DNA of 64,000 nucleotides from Helicobacter winghamensis ATCC BAA-430 (lineage in GTDB: Bacteria; Campylobacterota; Campylobacteria; Campylobacterales; Helicobacteraceae), in contig NZ_CP063533.1 of NCBI RefSeq assembly GCF_028751035.1, positions 1,054,001 to 1,118,000 of the forward strand. The letters run 5' to 3'. Below, in pieces: positions 37,840 to 46,373 of the stretch. The stretch's first letter is position 1. Every line of letters starts with the position of its first letter. The translations under genes and the position numbers were made by a program. Below the pieces are notes generated by a model. The model had not been told where the DNA came from, made no database searches, and saw only the letters and a program-made list of their open reading frames with translations.

Positions 37840-38288
37840 TGCAAGATTCTTTATTAATCTTTGAGGGCGCATTAAACACAACAGAAATCTATACAAAATG
37901 GTGTGCTTTTGGAGCGGAGAATAACTTCGGAGCAAATGCGATTTTTACTGGAATTGTGCGTGCTGAAAATGATTGTGAAGGCTTGAGCTTTGATATTTAC
38001 ACTCCCCTTTTAGAACAATGGTTTAATGCGTGGTGCAAAAAAGCGCAAAAGCACGATACTTATCTAAAAATGGCGCATTCAAAAGGTGATGTCCTTAATC
38101 ACCAAAGCTCTTATATGGCGGGAGTTTTTAGCTCCCAAAGACGCGCAACACTAGGGATTTTTGAAGATTTTATTGAAGATTTTAAGCACAATGCGCCCAT
38201 TTGGAAATATGATTTAAAAAACAATCAACGCATTTACGCAAAAGAGCGCAGCCATCATCTCCCACATAGCGGACTTTTAAGTGGCTAA
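37839..38288 (+). CDS. moaE: molybdopterin synthase large subunit MoaE
   Basis: MoaE converts precursor Z (cPMP) to molybdopterin using sulfur from MoaD. The 149-residue protein contains the family patterns ANAIFTGIVRAENDCEG and RATLGIFEDFIEDFKH, ending AKERSHHLPHSGLLSG. The ATG that overlaps the moaD stop is used. A GTG four codons upstream would sit within the moaD GG tail. The C-terminus is slightly longer than some homologues. Confidence 0.93.
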   Translation: MQDSLLIFEGALNTTEIYTKWCAFGAENNFGANAIFTGIVRAENDCEGLSFDIYTPLLEQWFNAWCKKAQKHDTYLKMAHSKGDVLNHQSSYMAGVFSSQRRATLGIFEDFIEDFKHNAPIWKYDLKNNQRIYAKERSHHLPHSGLLSG

Positions 38289-38312
38289 TATGGAATCCAA
38301 AAAGGCATTATA

Positions 38313-38810
38313 ATGCGTGCAATTGCATTTACGGGAAATTCCAATAGTGGCAAAACAACTCTTATTGAAAAACTTGCCCTTTACCTAAGAGAAAATGCGC
38401 CATACAAACGCATAGCAATCATTAAACACGATCCAAAGGATAAGGCACAGCTTGACACACAAGGAAAGGATTCCGCGCGTTTTTTTGAAAGTGGCGCAGA
38501 TGTGGTAATTCTAGGAAACACACAAACAACTTTGCGTTTTCATAAAGCCTTAAGTATAGAATCCATAAAGACACAATTTAGCAGTTATGATTATCTTTTT
38601 GTAGAGGGCTTAAAGGAATTGCCTTTACCTAGGATTTGCGTGGCTAGAGATTTTTTTGATACACGCTTTTTACCCTTTATTCAAGCAATTGCTATAGATT
38701 CTAGCATCAAAAAAGAATCACTAGCTTCCTATAAACTTCAAATTCTAGATTTAGACAACCCTTTAGCAATACTAGAATGGATTAATACTTTTATCAAGGA
38801 TATAGAATGA
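38313..38810 (+). CDS. mobB: molybdopterin-guanine dinucleotide biosynthesis adaptor MobB
   Basis: MobB is a P-loop GTP-binding protein that assists MobA in forming the guanine dinucleotide cofactor. The 165-residue protein starts AIAFTGNSNSGKTTLIEKL. It contains IIKHDPKDKAQLDTQGKDS and the FVEGLKELPLPRICV segment of the family. It overlaps mogA by four bases (ATGA). MobA itself is not in the window. Confidence 0.92.
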   Translation: MRAIAFTGNSNSGKTTLIEKLALYLRENAPYKRIAIIKHDPKDKAQLDTQGKDSARFFESGADVVILGNTQTTLRFHKALSIESIKTQFSSYDYLFVEGLKELPLPRICVARDFFDTRFLPFIQAIAIDSSIKKESLASYKLQILDLDNPLAILEWINTFIKDIE

Positions 38811-39337
38811 AACAAGCAAAAATAGGAATCCTAACTCTATCAGATCGCGCAAGTGCAGGGATTTACGAAGATATTTCAGGTAAGGCAATTTTAGAAACTC
38901 TACAAGAATATCTTATCACTCCATTTACTTATAGTTACTGCGTGATTGCTGATGATTTAGAACTCATTAAAGAGCAACTCATTGCACTTGCAGATAAAGA
39001 ACAATGTGATTTGATTGTAACCACAGGTGGCACAGGTCCCGCTCCACGCGATGTTACACCAGAAGCCACAGAAGCGGTATGTGAGAAAATGCTCCCCGGA
39101 TTTGGCGAACTTATGCGCCAAACTAGTCTAAAATATGTCCCAACAGCAATTTTATCACGCCAAAGTGCAGGAATTTACCACAAAAGCTTAATTATCAATC
39201 TCCCGGGCAAACCAAAATCCATCAGAGAATGTTTAGACGCAGTTTTTCCTGCTGTGCCTTATTGCCTTGATTTAATCGGTGCAGCGTATTTGAAAACAAA
39301 TCCAGAAGTTATTAAAGCATTCCGCCCGAAGTCTTAA
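38807..39337 (+). CDS. mogA: molybdopterin adenylyltransferase MogA
   Basis: MogA activates molybdopterin with ATP before molybdenum insertion by MoeA. The 176-residue protein has the MoCF fold motifs IGILTLSDRASAG, LIVTTGGTGPAPRDVTPEAT and INLPGKPKSIRECLDAV. It is last in the cofactor cluster and converges with the cyclophilin gene, with three bases between the stops. The order moaD-moaE-mogA parallels H. pylori HP0801-HP0799. Confidence 0.95.
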   Translation: MKQAKIGILTLSDRASAGIYEDISGKAILETLQEYLITPFTYSYCVIADDLELIKEQLIALADKEQCDLIVTTGGTGPAPRDVTPEATEAVCEKMLPGFGELMRQTSLKYVPTAILSRQSAGIYHKSLIINLPGKPKSIRECLDAVFPAVPYCLDLIGAAYLKTNPEVIKAFRPKS

Positions 39338-39340
39338 GGG

Positions 39341-39937
39341 CTAGTTTGCAATAATGTATGCTTTTAAAATTTTTTGCTCTTTTATAGGTTTATCTGCATA
39401 ATCTGTTGGTGTATATTCTATTTTGCGCAATGTCTTAAAACTCTCTTCTTGGTGCTGTTTGCTAATCTCTCCAAAAATTGTATGCTTTCCATTTAAATGA
39501 GAAGCGCGTTTTGTAGTAATAAAAAATTGACTTCCATTGGTATTAGCCCCTGCATTTGCCATCGCTAAAATCCCGGCTCTATCAAAGGCATATCCCTTTG
39601 TAATTTCATCTTCAAAATCTTTTCCCCAAATAGACTCACCACCAAGCCCTGTTCCTGTTGGATCTCCTCCTTGAATCATAAACTGACGAATTACGCGATG
39701 AAAAAGAATTCCATTATAATATCCATTGTTAATATGTGTAACAAAGTTTTCCACTGCTTTTGGCGCAACTTGCGGAAATAATTCTAAAGTGATTTTGCCA
39801 GAAGTTGTCTCTAACACCGCTTGAATAACTTTAGCTTCTTGTGTATTCTTAATTTCTTGATCATTTTTAGCTTCTTGTGCATTTAAAAATACTGCACTAA
39901 AAACACTAAGCAAAAAGAGAATTAACGCTCTCATCAT
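39341..39937 (-). CDS. exported cyclophilin-type peptidyl-prolyl isomerase
   Basis: This 198-residue cyclophilin catalyses proline isomerisation. An N-terminal signal peptide (about residues 1-20, ending FLNAQ) indicates the periplasm. A short repetitive acidic stretch follows, then the cyclophilin core with ILFHRVIRQFMIQGGDPTGT, AMANAGANTNGSQFFIT and HTIFGEI. Two adjacent ATG codons are possible starts. AAGGA spacing fits the first slightly better. It overlaps the end of prs by 32 bases. Confidence 0.92.
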   Translation of the reverse strand: MMRALILFLLSVFSAVFLNAQEAKNDQEIKNTQEAKVIQAVLETTSGKITLELFPQVAPKAVENFVTHINNGYYNGILFHRVIRQFMIQGGDPTGTGLGGESIWGKDFEDEITKGYAFDRAGILAMANAGANTNGSQFFITTKRASHLNGKHTIFGEISKQHQEESFKTLRKIEYTPTDYADKPIKEQKILKAYIIAN

Positions 39938-40835
39938 TATTTATCCTTCTAATCACTTCAGCAAACAAAGGCGCAACGCTTAAGATTTTAATCTTTTCAC
40001 AACTCTGTTGCAATGGAATTGTATCTGTAACAATCACCTCATCAATCTCACTATTTGCAATTCTATCATAGGCTGGACCACTAAAAACAGCGTGTGTGCC
40101 AAGCGCAATCACACTTGTTGCACCCTTTTGTTTAAAGGCGCTTGCAGCCTTAACCATTGTGCCAGCAGTATCAATCATATCATCAATTAAAATTACATCC
40201 TTACCTTCCACACTTCCAATAACATTCATTACTTCACTTTCGTTTGCTTTTTCGCGTCTTTTATCAACTATAACAATATCAAGCCCTAAAAGTTTTGCAA
40301 AATATCTAGCACGCGCAACGCCTCCAATATCAGGACTTGCTACAATTGGATTTTTCAGATTTTTAGCAACAATATGCTCCTTAAATACAATAGAACCATA
40401 AAGGTTATCCACGGGAATATCAAAAAAGCCTTGGATTTGCCCAGCGTGTAAATCCATCGTAATTAAACGCGTAATTCCAGCGCATTGCAATAAGTCTGCA
40501 ACGAGTTTTGCAGTAATTGGCACGCGTGGAGCTGCCTTTCTATCTTGTCTTGCATAGCCAAAATAAGGCATAATCGCATAAATGCTTTTTGCAGAACTTC
40601 GTTTTAGAGCATCTACCATTATTAATAATTCCATTAAATTATCGTTTGTTGGCGCACAAGTTGGCTGAATAATAAAAACATCTTTACCGCGCACACTCTC
40701 ACATAAACGCACACTAATCTCTCCATCACTAAAACGCGCAACTTCCGCTTTAGATAACTCAATATCTAAAACTCTAGCAACATTATTAGAAAACTCCTTA
40801 TGCGCACTCCCCGTAAAAACTCTAAAATCTTGCAT
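39906..40835 (-). CDS. prs: ribose-phosphate pyrophosphokinase
   Basis: Prs makes PRPP from ribose 5-phosphate and ATP for nucleotide, histidine and NAD synthesis. The 309-residue protein has the conserved GYARQDRKAAPRVPITAKLV, DLHAGQIQGFFDIPVDNLYG and the PRPP-binding loop VILIDDMIDTAGTM. The ATG at 40835 is preceded by AAGGGC. A TTG two codons upstream is disregarded. Length and motifs match class I enzymes. Confidence 0.97.
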   Translation of the reverse strand: MQDFRVFTGSAHKEFSNNVARVLDIELSKAEVARFSDGEISVRLCESVRGKDVFIIQPTCAPTNDNLMELLIMVDALKRSSAKSIYAIMPYFGYARQDRKAAPRVPITAKLVADLLQCAGITRLITMDLHAGQIQGFFDIPVDNLYGSIVFKEHIVAKNLKNPIVASPDIGGVARARYFAKLLGLDIVIVDKRREKANESEVMNVIGSVEGKDVILIDDMIDTAGTMVKAASAFKQKGATSVIALGTHAVFSGPAYDRIANSEIDEVIVTDTIPLQQSCEKIKILSVAPLFAEVIRRINNDESVNSLFA

Positions 40836-40962
40836 AAACAAGCCCTTTTGTGTGAAATAAAACGCAAATTATAAACTTTAAAAACTTAAATGTTTTGCCT
40901 TTTCGTAAAAGGTTTTAAAAATTCTGCTAAAATTACTACTTTTAAATTTTTGAAGGACAAAA

Positions 40963-42921
40963 ATGCACACACCCCCCAAACAAAGTATCATAGAAACATT
41001 ACAAAACAGCTCCCCACAAGAGATAGAAGCTTTTTGCAATGCGCGTTTTCAAAACAATCTAAATTTTTTTAAAACAGCAAACTATACTAATCTTTTTGAA
41101 GCGTTGCAAACTCCAGCTAAAGAATATCAACTCTATATTGGACAAGAAGGCGTTAATATTTTAAATTTCAAACAAAACACCTTTATGTATGCGATGACTG
41201 ATGGCAAATCCTCAATGCTAGAAACACACAAATATTGCGCTTATAATCCTCCAATCAATGAAAAATGGAATCGCATTTTTGGAGATAAACCTTCTTTTGT
41301 GGATGATACATTTCCCTATAGTCAAATACTAGTAAATGGAATTTTAAACTATATGCTTGAAAATAGTAGCATTGCTGACTATCACCTACCTAGTGATTTT
41401 CTGCCAAGCTTAAATCTTTTTGGCTTAGGTGGCGGAATCTTTTTGCAAATTTTAATTGAAAATTATGCAACAATCCATAATTTTTTCATTTTTGAAGAAT
41501 CTTTAGATTTATTTAGAATCGCTTGTTTTTTTGTGGATTTTTCCTTGCTTTTTAGTAAAACGCAAAATCAAGCTGGCTATATTTTTTTAGAAAGCATAAT
41601 GAAAAAAGAATATATCCAAAACTTTTTTTTAACGCGCAAAATAAGCACTTCTTTGGTAAGATTTGAATTAATGTTTTACCAAACACCCATAACACAAAAT
41701 GCGCGTGATATTGTTTTTGAAGTGCATTCTCAAACAATGCGTGGTTGGGGAACTTTTGAAGATGAAATGCGCGGGATTACTAATAAACTTGCCTTTCCTA
41801 TTAAAAAAATACTTACCAAGCCAAAGAGAGTTAATGCTCCAATTTGCGTGGTTGCAAATGGACCAAGTCTTGATTTTTTGCTTCCTTTTATTAAGGAAAA
41901 TAAAAACAAAATGATTATTTTTAGTTGCGGAACCGCGCTTAAACCTTTGTTAAACTATGGAATCAAGCCAGATTTTCAAATTGAAATTGAACGTCACAAT
42001 TATCTAGCTGAAGTTTTAAAATCTGCCCCATTAGATGATATTCCTTTAATTGCTGCAAGTGTGCTTGATGAAAACGCAAAAAAAGTTGCCAAAGAGCTTT
42101 ATTTGTTTGAACGAGATGGAAGCAGTGCGGCAAATTTAAACGCGCCAAGCTTTAAAGTGCAATTTACTGCACCTCTTGTGGGTAATGCTGGAGCAGCGTT
42201 AGCAAGTTATTTAGGCAGTGATGTGATTTTATGCGGATTAGATTGTGGCTATAAAAAAGGTTCTAGCAAGCACGCTCAAAACTCTTATTATGGAGAAGAA
42301 GAAAAAGAAATCCCAAAAGACGCTTATCTTGTTAGCGGAAACTTTAGCGATGATATTTATTCAGACGCGCTATTTTCGCTCTCAAAGGCAGCCTTAGAAG
42401 AGGCATTTAGAGCTTTAAAACCTTTTCATATTTTAAATTTAAGTGATGGAGCAAGGATTAATGGAGCGCTCCCTACCCATCACGAAGAATTTGAATTAAA
42501 AACCATTGACAAAAAAACTGCCCTAAAACAAATCAAATCCCTTTTTAAAGATCCCAAAAAAGAAAGTTTCTACACAAAAGAAACGCAAAAATACATTTTT
42601 GAAATTCTTGCTTTTAAAAACAAAATGCACGATATTTTTAAGATTCAAGTTACTTCCAAACAAAACTTATTTACAGCCCTAGATAAAGCTTATGGCGTAA
42701 TGGCAAAAGAAACACTTAATAACCCTTTTATTAGCATACTTTTTGGCGGAACTCTAAGCCACTTTTTATACGCTCTTGCCTTTTGCGCCTTGCATATTCC
42801 GCATAACAATATGCAAAACCTTTGGGAAAAGGGTGGCGAACTTTATCTTATAGCAATGGATAAAATGCTAGAATCTTTGCGCGAAACACTTTTTGCAAAA
42901 AGTGGAACACTGATTGCTTAA
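40963..42921 (+). CDS. Maf-type motility accessory factor (flagellin glycosylation)
   Basis: This 652-residue protein belongs to the motility-associated factor (DUF115/MptE-like) family that transfers nonulosonic acids such as pseudaminic acid onto flagellin before export. The central catalytic domain is visible from CVVANGPSLDFLLP through FSCGTALKPLLNYGI, IEIERHN, APLVGNAGAALASYLG and LCGLDCGYKKGSSKHA. AAGGAC precedes the ATG. A sigma54 promoter for flgP overlaps its last codons. Which sugar is transferred cannot be told. Confidence 0.9.
   Translation: MHTPPKQSIIETLQNSSPQEIEAFCNARFQNNLNFFKTANYTNLFEALQTPAKEYQLYIGQEGVNILNFKQNTFMYAMTDGKSSMLETHKYCAYNPPINEKWNRIFGDKPSFVDDTFPYSQILVNGILNYMLENSSIADYHLPSDFLPSLNLFGLGGGIFLQILIENYATIHNFFIFEESLDLFRIACFFVDFSLLFSKTQNQAGYIFLESIMKKEYIQNFFLTRKISTSLVRFELMFYQTPITQNARDIVFEVHSQTMRGWGTFEDEMRGITNKLAFPIKKILTKPKRVNAPICVVANGPSLDFLLPFIKENKNKMIIFSCGTALKPLLNYGIKPDFQIEIERHNYLAEVLKSAPLDDIPLIAASVLDENAKKVAKELYLFERDGSSAANLNAPSFKVQFTAPLVGNAGAALASYLGSDVILCGLDCGYKKGSSKHAQNSYYGEEEKEIPKDAYLVSGNFSDDIYSDALFSLSKAALEEAFRALKPFHILNLSDGARINGALPTHHEEFELKTIDKKTALKQIKSLFKDPKKESFYTKETQKYIFEILAFKNKMHDIFKIQVTSKQNLFTALDKAYGVMAKETLNNPFISILFGGTLSHFLYALAFCALHIPHNNMQNLWEKGGELYLIAMDKMLESLRETLFAKSGTLIA
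42903..42919 (+). promoter_or_regulatory. sigma54 (RpoN) promoter for flgP, inside the 3' end of the maf gene
   Basis: The sequence TGGAACACTGATTGCTT has GG (42904-42905) and GC (42916-42917) separated by exactly ten bases, with the flanking TTGCTT expected of -12 elements. It covers the last codons and stop of the maf gene and lies about 37 bases before the flgP ATG. Confidence 0.75.
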
Positions 42922-42953
42922 AACACAAGTATCTTATGTCAAAAAGGATTGAA

Positions 42954-43514
42954 ATGACAAAAACATCAATTTCGTTAGTTTTAGCAGGAATGCTTTTAGG
43001 AAGTAGTTTATTTGCAGCTCAAGTAAATTCAACAACAAGCAGTGCTTCTGTAAGTCCCGTTGGTAATGCAGGATTTCAAAGCACATCTTATGGGAGAAAC
43101 TCAAACACTCCATCAAACTTACAAGGAACAGAAGTTGGTGGTGATGATATTGTGATTCCAAATGCTCCAATTATCACACCATCAAGCATTATTGAAATTA
43201 GCGCCATTGGTATGGGTGTAGCACCAGAATCCACAGTTTCACCAGCACAAGCTCTAGCGCTTGCAAAGCGTGCAGCAATCGTAGATGCTTATCGCCAAAT
43301 TGGTGAAAAAATGTATGGAATCCGCGTAAATGCACAAGATACAGTGCGTGATATGATGCTAAAGAATTCAACCGTTAAAACAAAAGTTTTGGCAGTAATT
43401 CGTAACGCTGAAATTGTAGAAACTGTTTATAAAGATGGTCTTTGCCAAGTAAGTATGGAACTTAAACTTGATGGAAAAAGATGGTATCGCGTATTAACTG
43501 GCGAGCAGTTTTAA
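42954..43514 (+). CDS. flgP: FlgP-like outer-membrane motility protein (LPP20 family)
   Basis: This 186-residue protein matches the LPP20/FlgP family, which forms the basal disk around the flagellar motor in Campylobacter and is needed for motility. It has a signal peptide (residues 2-22, VLAGMLLGSSLFAA). A Ser/Thr-rich linker follows, then the conserved domain with AIGMGVAPESTVSPAQALAL and KRAAIVDAYRQIGEKMYGI. No cysteine follows the signal peptide, so it seems not to be lipidated, unlike C. jejuni FlgP. AAGGA supports the ATG at 42954. A sigma54 promoter lies just upstream. Confidence 0.85.
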   Translation: MTKTSISLVLAGMLLGSSLFAAQVNSTTSSASVSPVGNAGFQSTSYGRNSNTPSNLQGTEVGGDDIVIPNAPIITPSSIIEISAIGMGVAPESTVSPAQALALAKRAAIVDAYRQIGEKMYGIRVNAQDTVRDMMLKNSTVKTKVLAVIRNAEIVETVYKDGLCQVSMELKLDGKRWYRVLTGEQF

Positions 43515-43987
43515 GCGCTATTTTTGTAGTGCTTTTTGCATTTGGGTGCGCCAAAGCACCTAGTGCTTTACAAAATTCTACAACCAAAACATTTTTTTTT
43601 TCCACTAAAGATTTTAGATTCTATGATTTAGGTTTTATTAAAACTTTCACAAACCACACTAGCCTAGAGATTTTTAACGCTGGAGCAGTGCTACTTAAAA
43701 TGGATTGCTATAAAGATAAGATTTGCCTAAACACAAAATGCTATGCCAAAGATTCTGTTATGCGTAATTTTTTTGGAAATGATGCCTTTAGGGGATTAGA
43801 CTTCCAAGCAGTTTTAAAAGGAAGAGAAATTTTTAATGGGGAAAATAAAGTTAGAATCCAAAATGGCTTTTTGCAAAAAATCACAAAAGAAGGGCTAGAG
43901 TTAAACTACACTTCCACACAAAATTCCATCGCCCTAGAGATTAAAAACTTACAGAAAAAAACGATTTTTTCACTACAAATTAACTAG
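43481..43987 (+). CDS. hypothetical lipoprotein following flgP, with a T10 tract
   Basis: This 168-residue protein starts inside the end of flgP (34-base overlap). The signal peptide ends in the lipobox LFAFGC, so an envelope lipoprotein is likely. The rest has four more cysteines (MDCYKDKICLNTKCY and nearby) and no domain I recognise. Position suggests a flagellar accessory role like FlgQ, but it is much shorter than C. jejuni FlgQ. A run of ten T residues (43592-43601) within codons 38-41 encodes FFF and could switch the gene off by slippage. Confidence 0.75.
   Translation: MVSRINWRAVLSAIFVVLFAFGCAKAPSALQNSTTKTFFFSTKDFRFYDLGFIKTFTNHTSLEIFNAGAVLLKMDCYKDKICLNTKCYAKDSVMRNFFGNDAFRGLDFQAVLKGREIFNGENKVRIQNGFLQKITKEGLELNYTSTQNSIALEIKNLQKKTIFSLQIN
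43592..43601 (+). repeat. T10 homopolymer in a lipoprotein coding sequence
   Basis: Ten consecutive T residues encode three phenylalanines and start a serine codon. Loss or gain of one base would shift the frame early in the gene. The present length keeps the gene in frame. Confidence 0.9.
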
Positions 43988-43994
43988 GATTCTT

Positions 43995-44720
43995 ATGCAA
44001 ATTTACCAACCAAAAGACGGATATTGCTACAATAGCGACACTTTGTTTTTGCATCATTTTGCAATGCCTTTTTTAAAAAAACACCACGCAGTATTAGAAA
44101 TTGGCGCAGGCTGTGGAATCTTAGGAATGTTGTGTGCTAGGGATTTGCCACTACAGCTTACGATGATTGAAAAAAATCCTAAAATGGCTGAACTTTGCGC
44201 GCATAATTTACGCGTTAATCAAATTCAAGCGGATTTAATTTGCGCGGATTTTTTGGAATTTGATTTTTTAGATTCCAAACTTGATAAAAAGTTAGAATCC
44301 AAAATGCAAACTTTTAATACAATTTTAAGCAATCCGCCCTTTTATCACGATGGCGTGATAAAATCCAAAAACTCCGAAATTTCTAGCGCGCGTTATGCCC
44401 AGAACCTTCCGTTTTTTGACTTAGTAAAAAAAGTCAATACACTTTTAAAGCCACAAGGGGAGTTTATTTTTTGCTACGATGCAAAGGCGGTTTTTAGCCT
44501 TTTTAGCACTCTAGAACATTTTAAGATTCCACCCATTTGTGTGCGCTTTGTTTATCCAAAGATAGAAAAAAGCGCAACTTTGGTATTATGTCGCGCTAAG
44601 AAAAATTCAAAAAGTTTGTGCGAAGTTAAGCCCCCGCTTTTTACGCATCAAGGAAGCGATTTTACACAAGAAGTGCAAACAATCTATCGCCACGCTAATA
44701 CTTGGAGCATTAAATGTTAG
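43995..44720 (+). CDS. N6-adenine-type methyltransferase (TrmN6-like)
   Basis: This 241-residue methyltransferase has the SAM motif VLEIGAGCGILGMLCARDLP and the amino-group methyltransferase motif NPPFY (LSNPPFYHDG). It resembles TrmN6 (YfiC), which makes m6A37 in tRNA-Val. A low-complexity insertion LDSKLDKKLESKM lies just before the catalytic motif and is encoded by an inverted pair of the GATTCC word. The stop overlaps the next gene by seven bases. The tRNA target is inferred from family only. Confidence 0.82.
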   Translation: MQIYQPKDGYCYNSDTLFLHHFAMPFLKKHHAVLEIGAGCGILGMLCARDLPLQLTMIEKNPKMAELCAHNLRVNQIQADLICADFLEFDFLDSKLDKKLESKMQTFNTILSNPPFYHDGVIKSKNSEISSARYAQNLPFFDLVKKVNTLLKPQGEFIFCYDAKAVFSLFSTLEHFKIPPICVRFVYPKIEKSATLVLCRAKKNSKSLCEVKPPLFTHQGSDFTQEVQTIYRHANTWSIKC

Positions 44721-45082
44721 AACATTCTAATTTTCCATACCACTTTAATCCTAACAAATGCGAAGAATGTGGCGGGAAGTGCTGCACAGGAGAGAGTGGC
44801 TATATCTTTGTTTCCCCAAAAGAAATTGAAGAGATTGCAAAGTTTTTGGGATTAGATTTTGAGAATTTTTGTAACAATTATGTAAAAAAAGTTGGCTACC
44901 GCTATTCTTTATTGGATATCACACAAGATAATCAAACTTACTCTTGCATATTCTTTAAAGATGGAATCTGTCAAATCTATCCTAAACGCCCAAAACAATG
45001 TGTTACTTTTCCTTTTTGGGATTACTATAAAGAACATTTTAATGAATTAGAAAAGGAATGTATCGGTGTGGTTAAAAAATAA
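44714..45082 (+). CDS. YkgJ-family cysteine-cluster protein
   Basis: This 122-residue protein belongs to the YkgJ family, annotated as zinc- or iron-chelating. The cluster is visible as CEECGGKCC near residue 16. Further cysteines occur in YSCIFFKDGICQIYPKRPKQC. Such CxxCxxCC patterns bind a metal or Fe-S cluster, and the function is unknown. It overlaps both neighbours (seven bases upstream, 17 downstream), so it belongs to a compact run from flgP to the SDR gene. Confidence 0.85.
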   Translation: MLEHSNFPYHFNPNKCEECGGKCCTGESGYIFVSPKEIEEIAKFLGLDFENFCNNYVKKVGYRYSLLDITQDNQTYSCIFFKDGICQIYPKRPKQCVTFPFWDYYKEHFNELEKECIGVVKK

Positions 45083-46373
45083 ATCTTTTATTCTTTTAAG
45101 TGCAGTTTTTCTATTTATAGGGATTGTAGGCTGTTTTAAACAAGATTTTATCACTTTTGAAAATCACAATTATAAAGAAGTGGAAAATCTTGAAGATATT
45201 TTCATAGCGCAAGGTTATGCGGCTCTAGATTTAGGTGATTATGAGAGCGCAAAAGATGCCTTTAATAACGCATATAAAGTTAATCCAAGTCCAAGCTACC
45301 TTAAAGAAATCTTAGGAATCCTAGTAGCTCAAAACAATCTCCAAGAAGCACAAAAGCAAGCCTATGCGTTTTTAAAGCAATATCCAAAAGATGAAATGGT
45401 GCGTAGTGTTCTTATTGGAATCCTAACCAACACTAAGCAATTTGATTTAGCTCTAAAAGAAGCAAAATTACTTTTAGCACAACACAAAAACGCTGAGAGT
45501 TACGAGCTTATCTCATCTGTATATTTTTTGCACCAAGATTACAAAAATGCCGCTAAATACTTGCGCCTTGCTTATAATCTAAATCCAAACCCCATTTTAT
45601 TAGACAAACTTGCTGCCACATATCTTTTATTTTTAAAAGATTCCAAAACTGCCATATCCCTTTATGAAACCCATATCAAAACGCAAGAAATCACAAAACC
45701 TATCGGGGATAAACTTGCAGCAATCTACCTAGAATCTAAACGCTATTTTGACGCCGCGCGCATTTACACAATGCTCTTTGAAGAAACAAATTTACAAGAT
45801 TATGCACGCTTTGTGTTGGAGATTTATGCCAAAAGCAAACGCCTAGATTTAGCAGAATCCTTTTTGCTAAAACATCCTAGCGTTGATGGACGCGATGCTA
45901 TTCTTTTTGAAATTTATCGCCTACAAAAAGACAATCCAAAAAGCATCAAACAAGCAGAAATCATTTATCAAAACACGCAAGATATTAATTTTTTAGCCTA
46001 TAAAGCAATGCTCTCTTATGAAAACTCCAAAACACGCTCAAAAACTTCTCTCCAAGCCCTAGAAAAAGATTTAAAACAGGCTGCGCTAAAAACAAATGAG
46101 CCTTTGTATCTAAATTATCTAGGTTATTTAATGATTGACCACGATTTTAACAGCAAAAAACGCATAGAAGAAGGCATAGAATATGTGCAAAAAGCCCTAG
46201 AAAAAGACCCCAACAACGCATATTATTTAGACTCACTTGCTTGGGGATATTTTAAACTTAAAGATTGCGAAAATGCTAAAATCACCATAGAAAAAATCCC
46301 AAAATCACAGATTCAAAAAGAAGAAGAGATAAAAACACATTATGAAAAAATCTTACAATGCAAGGAAAATTAA
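45066..46373 (+). CDS. TPR-repeat lipoprotein
   Basis: This 435-residue protein has a signal peptide ending in the lipobox IGIVGC, followed by roughly eight to ten tetratricopeptide-like helical repeats. Examples are FIAQGYAALDLGDYESAKDA and the final YLDSLAWGYFKLKDCENA. TPR lipoproteins act as scaffolds in envelope assembly, and no partner is evident. The start is GTG after AAAAGGA, overlapping ykgJ. The stop overlaps the SDR gene as TAATG. Confidence 0.85.
   Translation: MWLKNKSFILLSAVFLFIGIVGCFKQDFITFENHNYKEVENLEDIFIAQGYAALDLGDYESAKDAFNNAYKVNPSPSYLKEILGILVAQNNLQEAQKQAYAFLKQYPKDEMVRSVLIGILTNTKQFDLALKEAKLLLAQHKNAESYELISSVYFLHQDYKNAAKYLRLAYNLNPNPILLDKLAATYLLFLKDSKTAISLYETHIKTQEITKPIGDKLAAIYLESKRYFDAARIYTMLFEETNLQDYARFVLEIYAKSKRLDLAESFLLKHPSVDGRDAILFEIYRLQKDNPKSIKQAEIIYQNTQDINFLAYKAMLSYENSKTRSKTSLQALEKDLKQAALKTNEPLYLNYLGYLMIDHDFNSKKRIEEGIEYVQKALEKDPNNAYYLDSLAWGYFKLKDCENAKITIEKIPKSQIQKEEEIKTHYEKILQCKEN

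Noticed and set aside
41622-41630. T8 run in the maf gene as a phase-variation tract
   Set aside because: Several T8 runs occur in this AT-rich window. Eight bases is too short to single out compared with the A13 and T10 tracts.
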